Below are positions 8,630 to 16,985 of a stretch of 54,584 nucleotides of DNA, piece by piece. Under the pieces are notes generated by a model that worked only from the letters and a program-made list of their open reading frames with translations, had not been told where the DNA came from and ran no database searches. Position 1 is the stretch's first letter. Each line of letters opens with the position of its first letter. The position numbers and the translations under genes are program-made. Origin of the DNA: Bacteroidales bacterium UBA6207 (lineage in GTDB: Bacteria > Bacteroidota > Bacteroidia > Bacteroidales > F082); contig DISP01000222.1 of the NCBI GenBank assembly GCA_002421995.1, positions 1 to 54,584 of the forward strand. The letters run 5' to 3'.

Positions 8630-8809
8630 GTTTCAACGTTTTATAATGTTGATGCAAAGAAAAGCTCCTGCCCGGCCTTCATCAAAACAATCATAGACGA
8701 ACCGGAAAAAAAACAGGCTGATCCGGCATTTTTCTCAGCTGCGTCAATTGTTCAATGCCACCCAATGAAAATCCCCGGCCGGGTTATTTATCCTTAATAA
8801 AACATCAAA
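8630..8809. other. Intergenic region, no gene seen
   Basis: Between divergent genes. Nothing recognisable apart from the tnaA promoter that begins at 8810 (listed separately); the minus-strand promoter of the OB-fold gene must also lie here but has no clear TAnnTTTG box. Confidence 0.5.
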
Positions 8810-8841
8810 TTTGCATTTTACAAACGTTTGCATTAGTTTTG
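8810..8841 (+). promoter_or_regulatory. Promoter of tnaA
   Basis: TTTG (8810-8813), 20 nt, TAGTTTTG (8834-8841): an exact match to the Bacteroidota -33/-7 consensus. It predicts a start of transcription near 8846-8849 and hence an untranslated leader of about 160 nt before the tnaA ATG. Confidence 0.75.
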
Positions 8842-8867
8842 CCCACCTATCCAATGAACAAAATGCA

Positions 8868-8933
8868 ATGAACGCTCAGCCCACACCCAAGCTGAATTTT
8901 CTCAACATCAAAGAGCGCGACAGGTTTTCCTGA
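8868..8933 (+). CDS. Possible 21-residue leader peptide upstream of tnaA
   Basis: ATG at 8868 opens a frame MNAQPTPKLNFLNIKERDRF plus a final Ser, then TGA. It overlaps (ATGA) the end of an even shorter frame starting at 8854. It lies within the predicted tnaA leader, the position of TnaC in enterobacteria. It has no tryptophan codon and none of the TnaC residues needed for stalling, so I do not call it TnaC. It may be unexpressed. Confidence 0.25.
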   Translation: MNAQPTPKLNFLNIKERDRFS

Positions 8934-9007
8934 ATTCCATTTTTATTGCCTTTCTTTTCTTATTTATTGTAATCCAAACATTAACTAACTTTTAAAACTT
9001 TGGAATA

Positions 9008-10387
9008 ATGGAATTGCCATTTGCAGAATCATACAGAATAAAAATGGTTGAGCCTTTGAAGCGCAGCCATCGCGCCGAGCGCGAACATTGGATCAAAGAA
9101 GCACATTATAACCTTTTCAACCTGCGCAGCGATCAGGTGTTTGTTGATTTGCTCACTGACTCGGGCACAGGAGCCATGAGCGACCGCCAATGGTCGGAAA
9201 TGATGCTGGGCGATGAGTCTTATGCAGGGGCTTCGTCATTTTATAAAATGAAAGAGGCCATCAGAGAGATCACCGGCTTTGAATATTTTCTTCCGACACA
9301 TCAGGGGCGTGCCGCCGAAAATGTTTTGTTTTCGGCCATGATTAAATCCGGCGATCTTATTCCCGGAAACGCACATTTCGACACTACAAAAGGACATATC
9401 GAGTTTCGGCAAGCCACTGCGGTGGATTGCACCGTCAACGAAGCTTTCGATACCACACTTGATCATCCTTTCAAAGGTAATCTTGATCTTGAAAAACTTG
9501 AAGCGGTCTATAAAAACTATCCCATCAGCAAAATCCCGATGGTGATCATAACAGTCACCTGCAACACATCCGGCGGACAACCTGTTTCGATGCAGAATAT
9601 CCGTGAGGTGGCGCAACTTTCGAGAAAATACGGAGTGAAAGTGGTGTTCGATGCGGCGCGTTTTGCCGAGAATGCCTATTTCATCAAAACACGTGAAGAA
9701 GGTTATGCCGGGATTGGCATCCGCGAAATCGTGCGCGAAATGTTCTCTTATGGCGATGCCATGACGATGAGCAGCAAAAAGGACGCCATTGTCAACATGG
9801 GTGGATTTATTGGATTCAGGGAAGAAGCCCTCTACAGCAAAGCCAGTGTTTTCAATATTATGTTCGAGGGCTTTGTGACCTATGGCGGCATGTCGGGCCG
9901 CGATATGAATGCCCTGGCACAAGGACTCTACGAAGGCACTGCATTCGATTACCTCGAAACACGCATCAGGCAGGTTGCCTTTTTAGGCGGACTCCTCAAA
10001 GAAGCCGGCATACCCGTTCAATATCCTTTTGGCGGTCATGCAATTTTTGTTGATGCCAGAAGGTTTTTGCCGCATGTTCCGCAAGATGAATATATTGCTC
10101 AAACATTGGCTGTTGAATTGTATGTCGAAGGTGGTGTTAGGGGTGTTGAAATTGGAACAATCATGGCCGACCGCGATCCGGTGACCCGTCAAAACAGGTT
10201 TCCAAACCTCGAACTGGTACGTCTTGCCATACCACGACGCACCTACACCAACAACCACATGCGCTATGTGGCAGCAAGCCTTATAAATGTGTGGGAACGC
10301 CGTCAATTCATCACCAAAGGCTATCATATCGTGCACGAAGCGCCAATATTGAGGCACTTCACCGTGAAACTCGAAAAAGCACGCTAA
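9008..10387 (+). CDS. tnaA: Tryptophanase (tryptophan indole-lyase)
   Basis: 459 residues, a standard length. PLP-dependent, splits L-tryptophan to indole, pyruvate and ammonia in the cytoplasm. The family start LTDSGTGAMSD and DESYAGASSFY are present. The PLP lysine is in MSSKKDAIVNMGGF (near residue 257). Two residues separate it from tyrosine phenol-lyase: FDTTKGH has the Asp found in tryptophanase (Thr in the lyase of Citrobacter), and LRHFTVKL near 449 has the His equivalent to E. coli TnaA His463, where tyrosine phenol-lyase has Phe. Monocistronic: own promoter, long leader, strong terminator right after the stop. No linked tryptophan permease. Confidence 0.93.
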   Translation: MELPFAESYRIKMVEPLKRSHRAEREHWIKEAHYNLFNLRSDQVFVDLLTDSGTGAMSDRQWSEMMLGDESYAGASSFYKMKEAIREITGFEYFLPTHQGRAAENVLFSAMIKSGDLIPGNAHFDTTKGHIEFRQATAVDCTVNEAFDTTLDHPFKGNLDLEKLEAVYKNYPISKIPMVIITVTCNTSGGQPVSMQNIREVAQLSRKYGVKVVFDAARFAENAYFIKTREEGYAGIGIREIVREMFSYGDAMTMSSKKDAIVNMGGFIGFREEALYSKASVFNIMFEGFVTYGGMSGRDMNALAQGLYEGTAFDYLETRIRQVAFLGGLLKEAGIPVQYPFGGHAIFVDARRFLPHVPQDEYIAQTLAVELYVEGGVRGVEIGTIMADRDPVTRQNRFPNLELVRLAIPRRTYTNNHMRYVAASLINVWERRQFITKGYHIVHEAPILRHFTVKLEKAR

Positions 10388-10389
10388 AA

Positions 10390-10430
10390 AAAAGCCTCCC
10401 TGTCACACAGACAGTGAGGCTTTTAGTTTT
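10390..10430. terminator. Bidirectional terminator between tnaA and the CBM48 gene
   Basis: Stem AAAAGCCTC (10390-10398) with GAGGCTTTT (10416-10424), one mismatch, then CTGTC/GACAG around a 5-nt loop. T-rich in both directions; serves two convergent genes. Confidence 0.85.
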
Positions 10431-10448
10431 GGTACTTCAAAAAATACC

Positions 10449-10754
10449 CTATAGGTTCAAAACATTGTTGGCTGAGCCAAACTCACTTGCCTCCTGTGCG
10501 TCGGCCTCTGCCTCGTCAAACCAGGTGGCTCCATCAGCCAAATAACGGAAACGATAGCTCTTTGCAGCTTCTAACTCAATCGTATGACTGAAAGATCCGT
10601 CCTTCAGTTTGCCCATCACATCCGATGTAGGATTCCATCCGTTGAAATCGCCCAAAACAGCCACTTCATTTGCTCCGGCAGCTTCGGCTTTGCTTAGTTT
10701 GAAAGTTACTTTGCAAACAGGTTTGCTCTTCAAAGCTTGTTTTTTGATGCTCAT
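10449..10754 (-). CDS. Stand-alone glycogen-binding (CBM48/AMPK-beta-like) protein
   Basis: 101 residues. After a basic N-terminus, VTFKLSKAEAAGANEVAVLGDFNGWNP is the start of an early-set/CBM48 domain as found in isoamylase, glycogen-branching enzyme and AMP-kinase beta. FNGW and the final YRFRYLADGATWFDEAEAD (cf. Y.YRF.VDG.W) match the carbohydrate-binding face. There is no catalytic domain and no signal peptide, so it is probably a cytoplasmic glycogen-binding adaptor. Monocistronic. No glycogen metabolism gene is next to it. Confidence 0.85.
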   Translation of the reverse strand: MSIKKQALKSKPVCKVTFKLSKAEAAGANEVAVLGDFNGWNPTSDVMGKLKDGSFSHTIELEAAKSYRFRYLADGATWFDEAEADAQEASEFGSANNVLNL

Positions 10755-11038
10755 TGTTATTAGTGTTAGTGAGTAATGTTAATACAACTTTAACGTGTTG
10801 CCGCAGCAAAAATAGTCATTCTCAGTCTTTTAGAAATCCCGGTTTTAAGATCAAAACAAGATAAACAGTTGTTAAACAACAACTTATATCAAATTACCGG
10901 TTTACAGCAAAATCACTTCAAACGGTTTCGGAATAGCTTGATTTATACCATTTTGGGCTTTTTTAACATTATTTTCCAGTTTGAAAGGGTAATTTTGCCT
11001 GCCGATAACACTTGATTTTTACCCACAAAGTCAGAGCA

Positions 11039-11509
11039 ATGAACACCGAAAAGAAAGCCGGGCGCTACGAACGCCTCTACCAACAAATTGATGAACTGAT
11101 TATCAAAAGCAACAACCCGTTGTCGAATATGGCAACAATTGTTGCCGTGCTTCATCACAAGATGGATTATTTTTTCTGGACCGGATTTTACCTGTTGCAG
11201 CATGAAAAACTACAGGTTGGGCCTTACCAGGGTTCGCTGGCATGTATCAATCTGGCAAAAGATACGGGTGTTTGCTGGGCTGCTGTGAATAGTCAATCAA
11301 CAGTTGTAGTTGAAGATGTTCATGCGTTTCCCGGACATATTGCCTGCGACAGCCGTTCAAACTCTGAAATTGTGGTGCCGGTATTTGACACCGAAGGCCG
11401 GCTAACGGCTGTGCTTGATGTTGACAGCAGTGACTATGCTTCGTTTGACACCACGGATCAATTTTGGTTGGAAAAAATTGTTTCGCTGGTTTATAAACAC
11501 AACGGCTAA
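11039..11509 (+). CDS. Free methionine-(R)-sulfoxide reductase (GAF domain)
   Basis: 156 residues from the ATG at 11039, preferred over an in-frame ATG nine codons upstream because family members start about there. A single GAF domain reduces free Met-R-SO to methionine using cysteines and thioredoxin. The text CINLAKDTGVCWAA, then EDVHAFPGHIACDSRSNSEIVVP carries all three cysteines of the E. coli YebR/MsrC type in the right spacing, followed by AVLDVDS. A TAATTTTG box at 10990-10997 is a likely -7 element. Confidence 0.93.
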   Translation: MNTEKKAGRYERLYQQIDELIIKSNNPLSNMATIVAVLHHKMDYFFWTGFYLLQHEKLQVGPYQGSLACINLAKDTGVCWAAVNSQSTVVVEDVHAFPGHIACDSRSNSEIVVPVFDTEGRLTAVLDVDSSDYASFDTTDQFWLEKIVSLVYKHNG

Positions 11510-11618
11510 CGTTTTTATTCGGTTGATTGAATTAAACCTGTTTGGTTTTTGATTATTCGAACGGGGCTATTTAGCGAAGCTTGTTTTTTGTTATACCTTT
11601 GCAGCCAAATTTTTCACC

Positions 11619-12182
11619 TTGTTCAAAGCGATTATTTACACATTATTTATCATCTCGGTGGCCTACAACACCTTTCCATTGGCACTGGGCTTGAACCGTG
11701 ACCACCGCAATCCGCATTTGACAAATATTTTGCTTGCAGCCGTCTTTGGTTTATTGCAAGGTGTGATGTATCACATCGGGTCAATGCTTGGCGATACGTT
11801 TATGCATGTTTTTGTAATTCGCTACAAATGGGTTGTTTTTGGGATTATGGGTGCTGTAAGTATCCGTATGATGATGGAAGCTTTTCGCATCAGAAGGGGA
11901 GAGCGTCTTTTTTCCTTTGACAATTATGTGAAGTTTTTGCTGATGGCCATTGCTGCCGGAATCAACACATTGATTATCGGCATGACGGCCGGCCATTTTT
12001 CACCCTTTGAAAGGCTGATGCCCATAGGATTGGTTGTCGCCGGTTTTTTGTGGAGCATTGCCGGCATCAGCATGAACATTTCGAGAACTAACATTTTATT
12101 ATCCAGTGTTTTACAACTCTTTTCAGCAGGAATAATCTTTTTTACTGCTTTGCTATATCTTTTCACAAATCTCTGGCACTGA
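11619..12182 (+). CDS. MntP-like six-helix membrane protein lacking the conserved aspartates
   Basis: 187 residues, with TTG at 11619 as the only start in this frame upstream of conserved text. Six hydrophobic segments match the MntP (DUF204) manganese exporter layout: VFGLLQGVMYHIGSMLG, FGIMGAVSIRMMMEAF and the repeated AIAAGINTLIIGM. E. coli MntP has conserved Asp at 16 and 118 in the two inverted repeats; here the aligned positions read AYNTF (Asn17) and GINTL (Asn116), so a manganese export role is doubtful. The stop overlaps the start of the next gene (TGATG). A TACCTTTG box at 11594-11601 implies a leader of about 11 nt. Confidence 0.75.
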   Translation: MFKAIIYTLFIISVAYNTFPLALGLNRDHRNPHLTNILLAAVFGLLQGVMYHIGSMLGDTFMHVFVIRYKWVVFGIMGAVSIRMMMEAFRIRRGERLFSFDNYVKFLLMAIAAGINTLIIGMTAGHFSPFERLMPIGLVVAGFLWSIAGISMNISRTNILLSSVLQLFSAGIIFFTALLYLFTNLWH

Positions 12183-13252
12183 TGTTTCACAAATCAATTA
12201 TTATCGCTGTTGGGCTGCTGCTGCTGACCCTTAGCCACCAACTTGCAGGCCAAATTCCGCCCGGCTACTACAACGGCACAAACCAGCTGACAGGTGTGCC
12301 CCTCAAAGCTGCCTTGCACAACATTATTAAAAACCATTCTGCACTCACCTATTCACAACTGTGGCAGGCATTCATAAGCACCGATGCCAAACAAAACGGA
12401 AAGGTTTGGGATATGTATTCTGATGTTCCGGGCGGCACGCCCTCCTATGAATTTACTTTTGTATCTGACCAGTGCGGTAATTACAACAGCGAGGGCGATT
12501 GCTACAACCGCGAACACTCATTCCCGGCCAGCTGGTTCGACGACCAGCATCCGATGTACACCGATCTGTTTCATATTGTTCCTACCGACGGATATGTAAA
12601 TAACAGGCGAAGCAATTTCCCCTTTGGCAAGGTGGGACAAGCTTCGTGGACGTCAACCAATGGATCAAAACTGGGAAGCAGCTCTACCGCCGGCTATTCA
12701 GGCACAGTGTTTGAACCTATTGATGCTTATAAAGGCGACTTTGCACGCGAACTGATGTATATGTCAACACGCTATTACCAGGAAGATTCAAACTGGCCCG
12801 GAAGTGATATGACCCTTGGTGCCGACCTGAAAGCCTGGGCAAGGGCATTGCTCTTGCAATGGCACACCGCAGATCCGGTGAGCCAGAAAGAAATCAACCG
12901 CAACAATGCAGTTTATCAGCTTCAAAACAACCGCAACCCTTTCATTGATCATCCCGAATTTGCAGCCCTCATCTGGGATCCTTCTGCATCAACAGATGAA
13001 ATGGCCGAAGCAAAATGGCATGTTTGGCCTAATCCTGCAACAGATGATGTTTCGGTTTCGTTTGACTATATTGACTATGCATCTTCAAACATTACCATCA
13101 CCGACCTGAGCGGAAGGGTGATTTTGATCAAAAATGTCGGTGATGACAAGGCGTTAAAACTTTCGCTCACGGAGCTGTCATCCGGATTTTATTTTCTCAA
13201 CTTGTTCACTGACGGACATTATGCCGGCAGTCAGAAACTTATAAAAAGATAA
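12182..13252 (+). CDS. Secreted endonuclease I family nuclease with type IX sorting domain
   Basis: 356 residues. Signal peptide to about residue 24 (LLLLTLSHQLAGQ). The core is the Endonuclease_1 family (EndA/Vvn): NREHSFPASWF with the catalytic His, then DLFHIVPTDGYVNNRRSNFPFG, then an ARELMYMSTRY helix. Residues about 275-356 form a type IX C-terminal sorting domain (WHVWPNPATDDVSVSF, ITDLSGRVILI, ending QKLIKR), so the protein should be secreted across the outer membrane and may degrade environmental DNA for nutrients. Its start overlaps the stop of the MntP-like gene, so the two are likely co-transcribed. A further conserved enzyme follows within 7 nt. Confidence 0.92.
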   Translation: MFHKSIIIAVGLLLLTLSHQLAGQIPPGYYNGTNQLTGVPLKAALHNIIKNHSALTYSQLWQAFISTDAKQNGKVWDMYSDVPGGTPSYEFTFVSDQCGNYNSEGDCYNREHSFPASWFDDQHPMYTDLFHIVPTDGYVNNRRSNFPFGKVGQASWTSTNGSKLGSSSTAGYSGTVFEPIDAYKGDFARELMYMSTRYYQEDSNWPGSDMTLGADLKAWARALLLQWHTADPVSQKEINRNNAVYQLQNNRNPFIDHPEFAALIWDPSASTDEMAEAKWHVWPNPATDDVSVSFDYIDYASSNITITDLSGRVILIKNVGDDKALKLSLTELSSGFYFLNLFTDGHYAGSQKLIKR

Positions 13253-13259
13253 TAGCATC

Positions 13260-13709
13260 ATGTCGAAAATACGGATAACCAAAGAATTCAAATTCGAAAT
13301 GGCACATGCGCTGCTTGGCTACGACGGCCCTTGCCGCAATGTGCACGGGCATTCTTACGAATTGATAGTTACTGTTATCGGTGAGCCTATTGCTGAAACA
13401 GGCCATGTAAAACTTGGAATGGTGATGGATTTCGGCGATCTGAAACGTATTGTGATGAGCGAAATTGTTCAGGTGTTTGATCATGCACTTGTTCTCAATG
13501 CGGCGATGCCCGAATCGGTTACCGCTCATTTACACAACAATTTTGAAAAAGTCATTCTTTTGCCTTATCAGCCCACCAGCGAGCTGATGGTGATTGACTT
13601 TGCCGAAAGAATAAAATCAAGATTGCCCGAAAACATCGGTCTTGTGCGTGTTTTTCTGCGCGAAACAGCTACTTCCTATGCCGAATGGCTGGCCGGTGAT
13701 CAGCAATAA
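13260..13709 (+). CDS. 6-carboxytetrahydropterin synthase / 6-pyruvoyl-tetrahydropterin synthase (QueD-like)
   Basis: 149 residues, typical length. Zinc ligands: His in MAHALLG and both His of HGHSYEL. Catalytic Cys four residues before the latter (GPCRNVHGHSY), with Asp-His in VFDHALVLN and Glu in LRETATS. The family makes the second step towards queuosine (QueD) or, in other organisms, pterin cofactors. The Cys-x3-HGH spacing fits QueD. It is 7 nt after the endonuclease stop. No other queuosine gene in the window. A strong terminator follows. Confidence 0.85.
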   Translation: MSKIRITKEFKFEMAHALLGYDGPCRNVHGHSYELIVTVIGEPIAETGHVKLGMVMDFGDLKRIVMSEIVQVFDHALVLNAAMPESVTAHLHNNFEKVILLPYQPTSELMVIDFAERIKSRLPENIGLVRVFLRETATSYAEWLAGDQQ

Positions 13710-13725
13710 AAATCTGATTTGCAAC

Positions 13726-13768
13726 AAAAAAGGAGGTTTCGAAAATACCGAAGCCTCCTTTTTTTTAA
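13726..13768. terminator. Bidirectional terminator
   Basis: Stem AAAAAGGAGG..TTCG with CGAA..CCTCCTTTTT (13726-13741 with 13749-13764, one G-T pair), T-run on both strands, between the convergent queD-like and barrel genes. Confidence 0.85.
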
Positions 13769-13779
13769 GATTTGAGTGT

Positions 13780-15129
13780 TTAAAACAAATAGTTCAAACC
13801 GATATAAATCCCTCCACTTCCATCGCGTTTGTCGAACGGACGACCATAGTCAACAGCCACAATAAAGTTTTCGTTCATCACAATACTCAACCCGGCACCA
13901 TAGCTTGCATGCATTTTTTCGTCACCATCGAGGAAGTAATCCTTCAGATTCACTGAAGCCGGAACGTTAGTTGTGTTGATTTCAGTTTTTTGCAACACCT
14001 GACCGGCATCAACAAAGGTGTTCAGTCCCAGGTAGATGTTTTGTTTCCAAAGCTCTGTTCTGAAAAATTTCCAGCGAAACTCGGCATTTCCATAGGCAAA
14101 ACCATCGCCCACAACCCTGTTACGCATCACACCACGCAATGTTTTCGATCCGCCCAAACCATCGGTATTGGATGAGTTGCTAAACGAATTGATCATATAA
14201 GGCTGCATATAAAATGGAACTTTGCCTCCGATTGTTCCCTGGTAGTTCAGGCGGTAAACAAAGGATAACTTATCTTTTACCAATGTAAAATACTGGCGGT
14301 GAGTGGCCGAAATTTTTGCAAAGCCATAATCTCCATTTCCCAGAAAACCGGGTGCGGCAAACAAAACAACTTCGCTCCAGATACCTTTCATGGGGTTTGG
14401 CTCAAAGTCGCGCGTATCGAAAACAAGTCCCACCTTGAGATAGTTTGACCATCCGCCATCTTTTTCGCCTTCATCAATCACACCCCACTCCACATATTTG
14501 TCATATAAGCCCGGCACATCCGGCAATTTATCTTCATCGTCTTTTCCTTTGTTAAGACGCTCAATATCAACAGGTGCGATCGTGTTTTTCAAAACACCAA
14601 AGCCTGCCACCCAACGCAATGGTTTATAGGCAAATTTTCCCTGAAAGTCGGTCATAAACCGAAACATCTTCCGCTCATGGCGGTAAAACATGCGTGAAAC
14701 ATAATTTGCTGTATCAGTATCGTCAGACCATTCCTTGTTAAAAACAGCATCGTAGCCGTTAAAACCATAAAAATCAAGGGCTTTCTCGGTCAGATAACTT
14801 AAATCGGAGGTGATACGGATGCCGGGGATGAGGTGTTCCGAATCGTAGAAAAACCTGTTGATGCCACTGCCTTTGGTATAGCGCGACACCTCACCGTATA
14901 GTGAATGGAGGTATTTTGGATATGTTTTGCCATCGCCGTAATAGAAAAAGTTGACCAGGGCCCCATATTGAAAACCAAGGTCGGTGTTGTACGAAACAGC
15001 AGGCAAAGCGCCAAAGGTCCATCCTGTTTTAATACGTTTTGGCTCGGATGCTTGTTCATCCTGTGCAAGCAGACCCATCATTGTCACAAACAGGAACAAT
15101 GTGGTCAAAAGACTTCTTTTCAATTTCAT
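13780..15129 (-). CDS. BamA/TamA-family outer-membrane protein
   Basis: 449 residues. I chose the ATG at 15129 because it opens a signal peptide (KLKRSLLTTLFLFVTMMGLLAQ); 63 upstream codons in frame are unconserved and run into the kinase gene. The mature protein has alternating beta strands with aromatic ends and an Omp85/surface-antigen C-terminal domain. Seen: RDFEPNPMKGIWSEV, then LGGSKTLRGVMRNR (the conserved GG..LRG of the Omp85 barrel), then FRWKFFR and terminal IYIGLNYLF with a C-terminal Phe. No POTRA domains are evident before the barrel, so it is a short, POTRA-less member. Function unknown; probably surface-exposed. Confidence 0.85.
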   Translation of the reverse strand: MKLKRSLLTTLFLFVTMMGLLAQDEQASEPKRIKTGWTFGALPAVSYNTDLGFQYGALVNFFYYGDGKTYPKYLHSLYGEVSRYTKGSGINRFFYDSEHLIPGIRITSDLSYLTEKALDFYGFNGYDAVFNKEWSDDTDTANYVSRMFYRHERKMFRFMTDFQGKFAYKPLRWVAGFGVLKNTIAPVDIERLNKGKDDEDKLPDVPGLYDKYVEWGVIDEGEKDGGWSNYLKVGLVFDTRDFEPNPMKGIWSEVVLFAAPGFLGNGDYGFAKISATHRQYFTLVKDKLSFVYRLNYQGTIGGKVPFYMQPYMINSFSNSSNTDGLGGSKTLRGVMRNRVVGDGFAYGNAEFRWKFFRTELWKQNIYLGLNTFVDAGQVLQKTEINTTNVPASVNLKDYFLDGDEKMHASYGAGLSIVMNENFIVAVDYGRPFDKRDGSGGIYIGLNYLF

Positions 15130-15236
15130 AGTATTTGTTTTTGGTGAACAAATAAACAAAATATCTGCGAAGTCAACAATTTTTTGTGCAGCCAACAATG
15201 GTGATTGGCAAAAAAGACGCCTTATTTCAAAGGGGA

Positions 15237-16886
15237 TCAGGCTTTTGGAGGCAGATGTGCCGCAATTGTTTCGAGCAATAAATTTCTTTCTATCGGTTTG
15301 GTGATATAGCCATCGCAACCGGCTTCCATTGCAGTTTGAATTTCAACATCCATGGCATAAGCTGTTTGCGCGATAACAGGCACAGCAGGATTGATTTTTT
15401 TGACGGCCCTTGTTGCATCATAGCCATTCATCAGCGGAAGACGTATATCCATCAGCACCAGGTCAATAATTTCCTTGTGTTTTTCCATCATCGCAACGGC
15501 TTCTTTGCCATTCATGGCCCAAAGAATGTTGGCTTGAGATGGCCGCAGCATGATCATAATCAGGTTGTAGTTTGTTCGTTCATCTTCAACAACAAGTATG
15601 GTATATGCTGACCAATTTGTTTTTGGTGTAACAACCATTGGTGCCGAAGGACGGCTGTTTGCCTGAAGGATGAGCCCGGGCAGGCTGAATTGAAAACGCG
15701 TTCCCCGGCCTGACTCCGACGACACCTCAACATGGCCGTCAAGCAGATCAATCAATCCTTTCACAATGGCCAAACCCAGGCCTGTTCCGCCATATTTTTT
15801 TGTTGGACCATAATCCAGTTGTCTGAAACGTTTAAAGATATGTTCCTGCTGGTTCGGCGGAATTCCTGTGCCGCTGTCTTCAACAAAAAAGTTTATGGCG
15901 TTGTTTTCTATTGTATAGCCCATATTTACCTGGCCCTCGTCGGTAAACTTGAAGGCGTTGTCGAGCAGGTTATAAAATAATTGCTGCAACCTTACGGCAT
16001 CCGATTTCATAAAAACCGTTGAAGCAACTTCGGGCATCTGAATAGTAAAGACAATGTGTTCTTTTCCACGCCGGCCACGCATTTCATTGAAGGCTTTAAA
16101 CACCGAATAAAGCACCTCGTTCAACGAAAACACACTGATATGGAGTTGCATCTGACCTGATTCGATCTTGGCAATGTCAATGATGTCATCAATGAGCCTG
16201 AGCAAAAGCTGTCCGCTATCAAAAATGATCCCGGCATATTCTTCCCGCTCATAAGATGGAAGACTTAGGTCTTTCATGAACTCGGTGAACCCGATGATAT
16301 GATTCATCGGTGTTCGAATCTCGTGCGACATGCTTGCCAGAAATGCTGTTTTTAGCTTGTCTGACTCTTCAGCCTTTTGCAGTGCTTTGATGAGTTCATG
16401 CTCGGTGATCTTGCGTTTTGAAACATCACCGATAATGATCAGGAAGCTGAGCGCATTGCTGATACGGCTTTTAATACCCAGGCCGCGACAACGAAAAAAA
16501 GCATCTTTTCTGGCCGATGGAAATGGGAGTTCAATATCAAAATCCAACTGATTTTCGATAAGCTGGGTAATCTTATGCTGAAGCTCGGTATTCTGAAAAG
16601 GCTCAAAAAACTGAATACTTTGTTTGTCAATAAGCTCGCTGGCTTGAATATCAAAGATTTTTAAAAATGCAGGATTTGCGGCCGTGATATAACCATGCCT
16701 GTCAGTATTCAGAATTGCTAAAGGAATGTTGTTGATAGTAAGCGCCAAACGGTGTTCAATGTCTTTCTCTGACGATTGATCCATTTGTCGTATTTGAGCT
16801 TCCAGCTTCCGGATGGTGTCCTTAAGCTGCTCAATCTCTGCGTTTAACTCACTACTTGTTTTCTCGTCATTCATCAGTTTTTTCAA
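15237..16886 (-). CDS. PAS-containing hybrid histidine kinase
   Basis: 549 residues, no transmembrane segment. Order: coiled coil about 10-40 (LNAEIEQLKDTIRKLEAQIR), PAS about 45-165 (LNTDRHGYITAANPAFLKIF), HisKA with SMSHEIRTPMN (His188), HATPase_c (LLDNAFKFTDEG, VEDSGTGIP, GGTGLGLAIV) and a C-terminal receiver (LVVEDERTNY; phosphoacceptor in LVLMDIRLPLMNGYDA; K in YITKPI). It is a cytoplasmic sensor with an intramolecular phosphorelay; no DNA-binding output domain and no partner regulator nearby, so the signal and output are unknown. It has its own promoter (minus strand, 16898-16930). Confidence 0.95.
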   Translation of the reverse strand: MKKLMNDEKTSSELNAEIEQLKDTIRKLEAQIRQMDQSSEKDIEHRLALTINNIPLAILNTDRHGYITAANPAFLKIFDIQASELIDKQSIQFFEPFQNTELQHKITQLIENQLDFDIELPFPSARKDAFFRCRGLGIKSRISNALSFLIIIGDVSKRKITEHELIKALQKAEESDKLKTAFLASMSHEIRTPMNHIIGFTEFMKDLSLPSYEREEYAGIIFDSGQLLLRLIDDIIDIAKIESGQMQLHISVFSLNEVLYSVFKAFNEMRGRRGKEHIVFTIQMPEVASTVFMKSDAVRLQQLFYNLLDNAFKFTDEGQVNMGYTIENNAINFFVEDSGTGIPPNQQEHIFKRFRQLDYGPTKKYGGTGLGLAIVKGLIDLLDGHVEVSSESGRGTRFQFSLPGLILQANSRPSAPMVVTPKTNWSAYTILVVEDERTNYNLIMIMLRPSQANILWAMNGKEAVAMMEKHKEIIDLVLMDIRLPLMNGYDATRAVKKINPAVPVIAQTAYAMDVEIQTAMEAGCDGYITKPIERNLLLETIAAHLPPKA

Positions 16887-16897
16887 TTAACTATTCA

Positions 16898-16930
16898 CAA
16901 AAATAGTACTTATTAAATTGTTGTGTCAAT
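16898..16930 (-). promoter_or_regulatory. Promoter of the hybrid kinase
   Basis: On the minus strand ATTG, 21 nt, TATTTTTG: TTG core and TAnnTTTG in the right spacing, ending 12 nt before the start codon region of the kinase gene. Confidence 0.55.
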
Positions 16931-16985
16931 AAACATGCACAAGTTTTAATGCGAAAAAAGAAGACTTAACGCGTTTTAAGGTGTT

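Noticed and set aside
8868..8933. TnaC-type tryptophan leader peptide
   Set aside because: No tryptophan codon, and no residues of the stalling peptide; kept only as a weak candidate leader frame.
9236..9922. Antisense ORF of 228 codons in tnaA
   Set aside because: Shadow of tnaA on the opposite strand, no signals of its own.
9008..10387. Tyrosine phenol-lyase as the function
   Set aside because: The Asp in FDTTKGH and the His in LRHFTVKL are those of tryptophanase; the lyase has Thr and Phe at these places.
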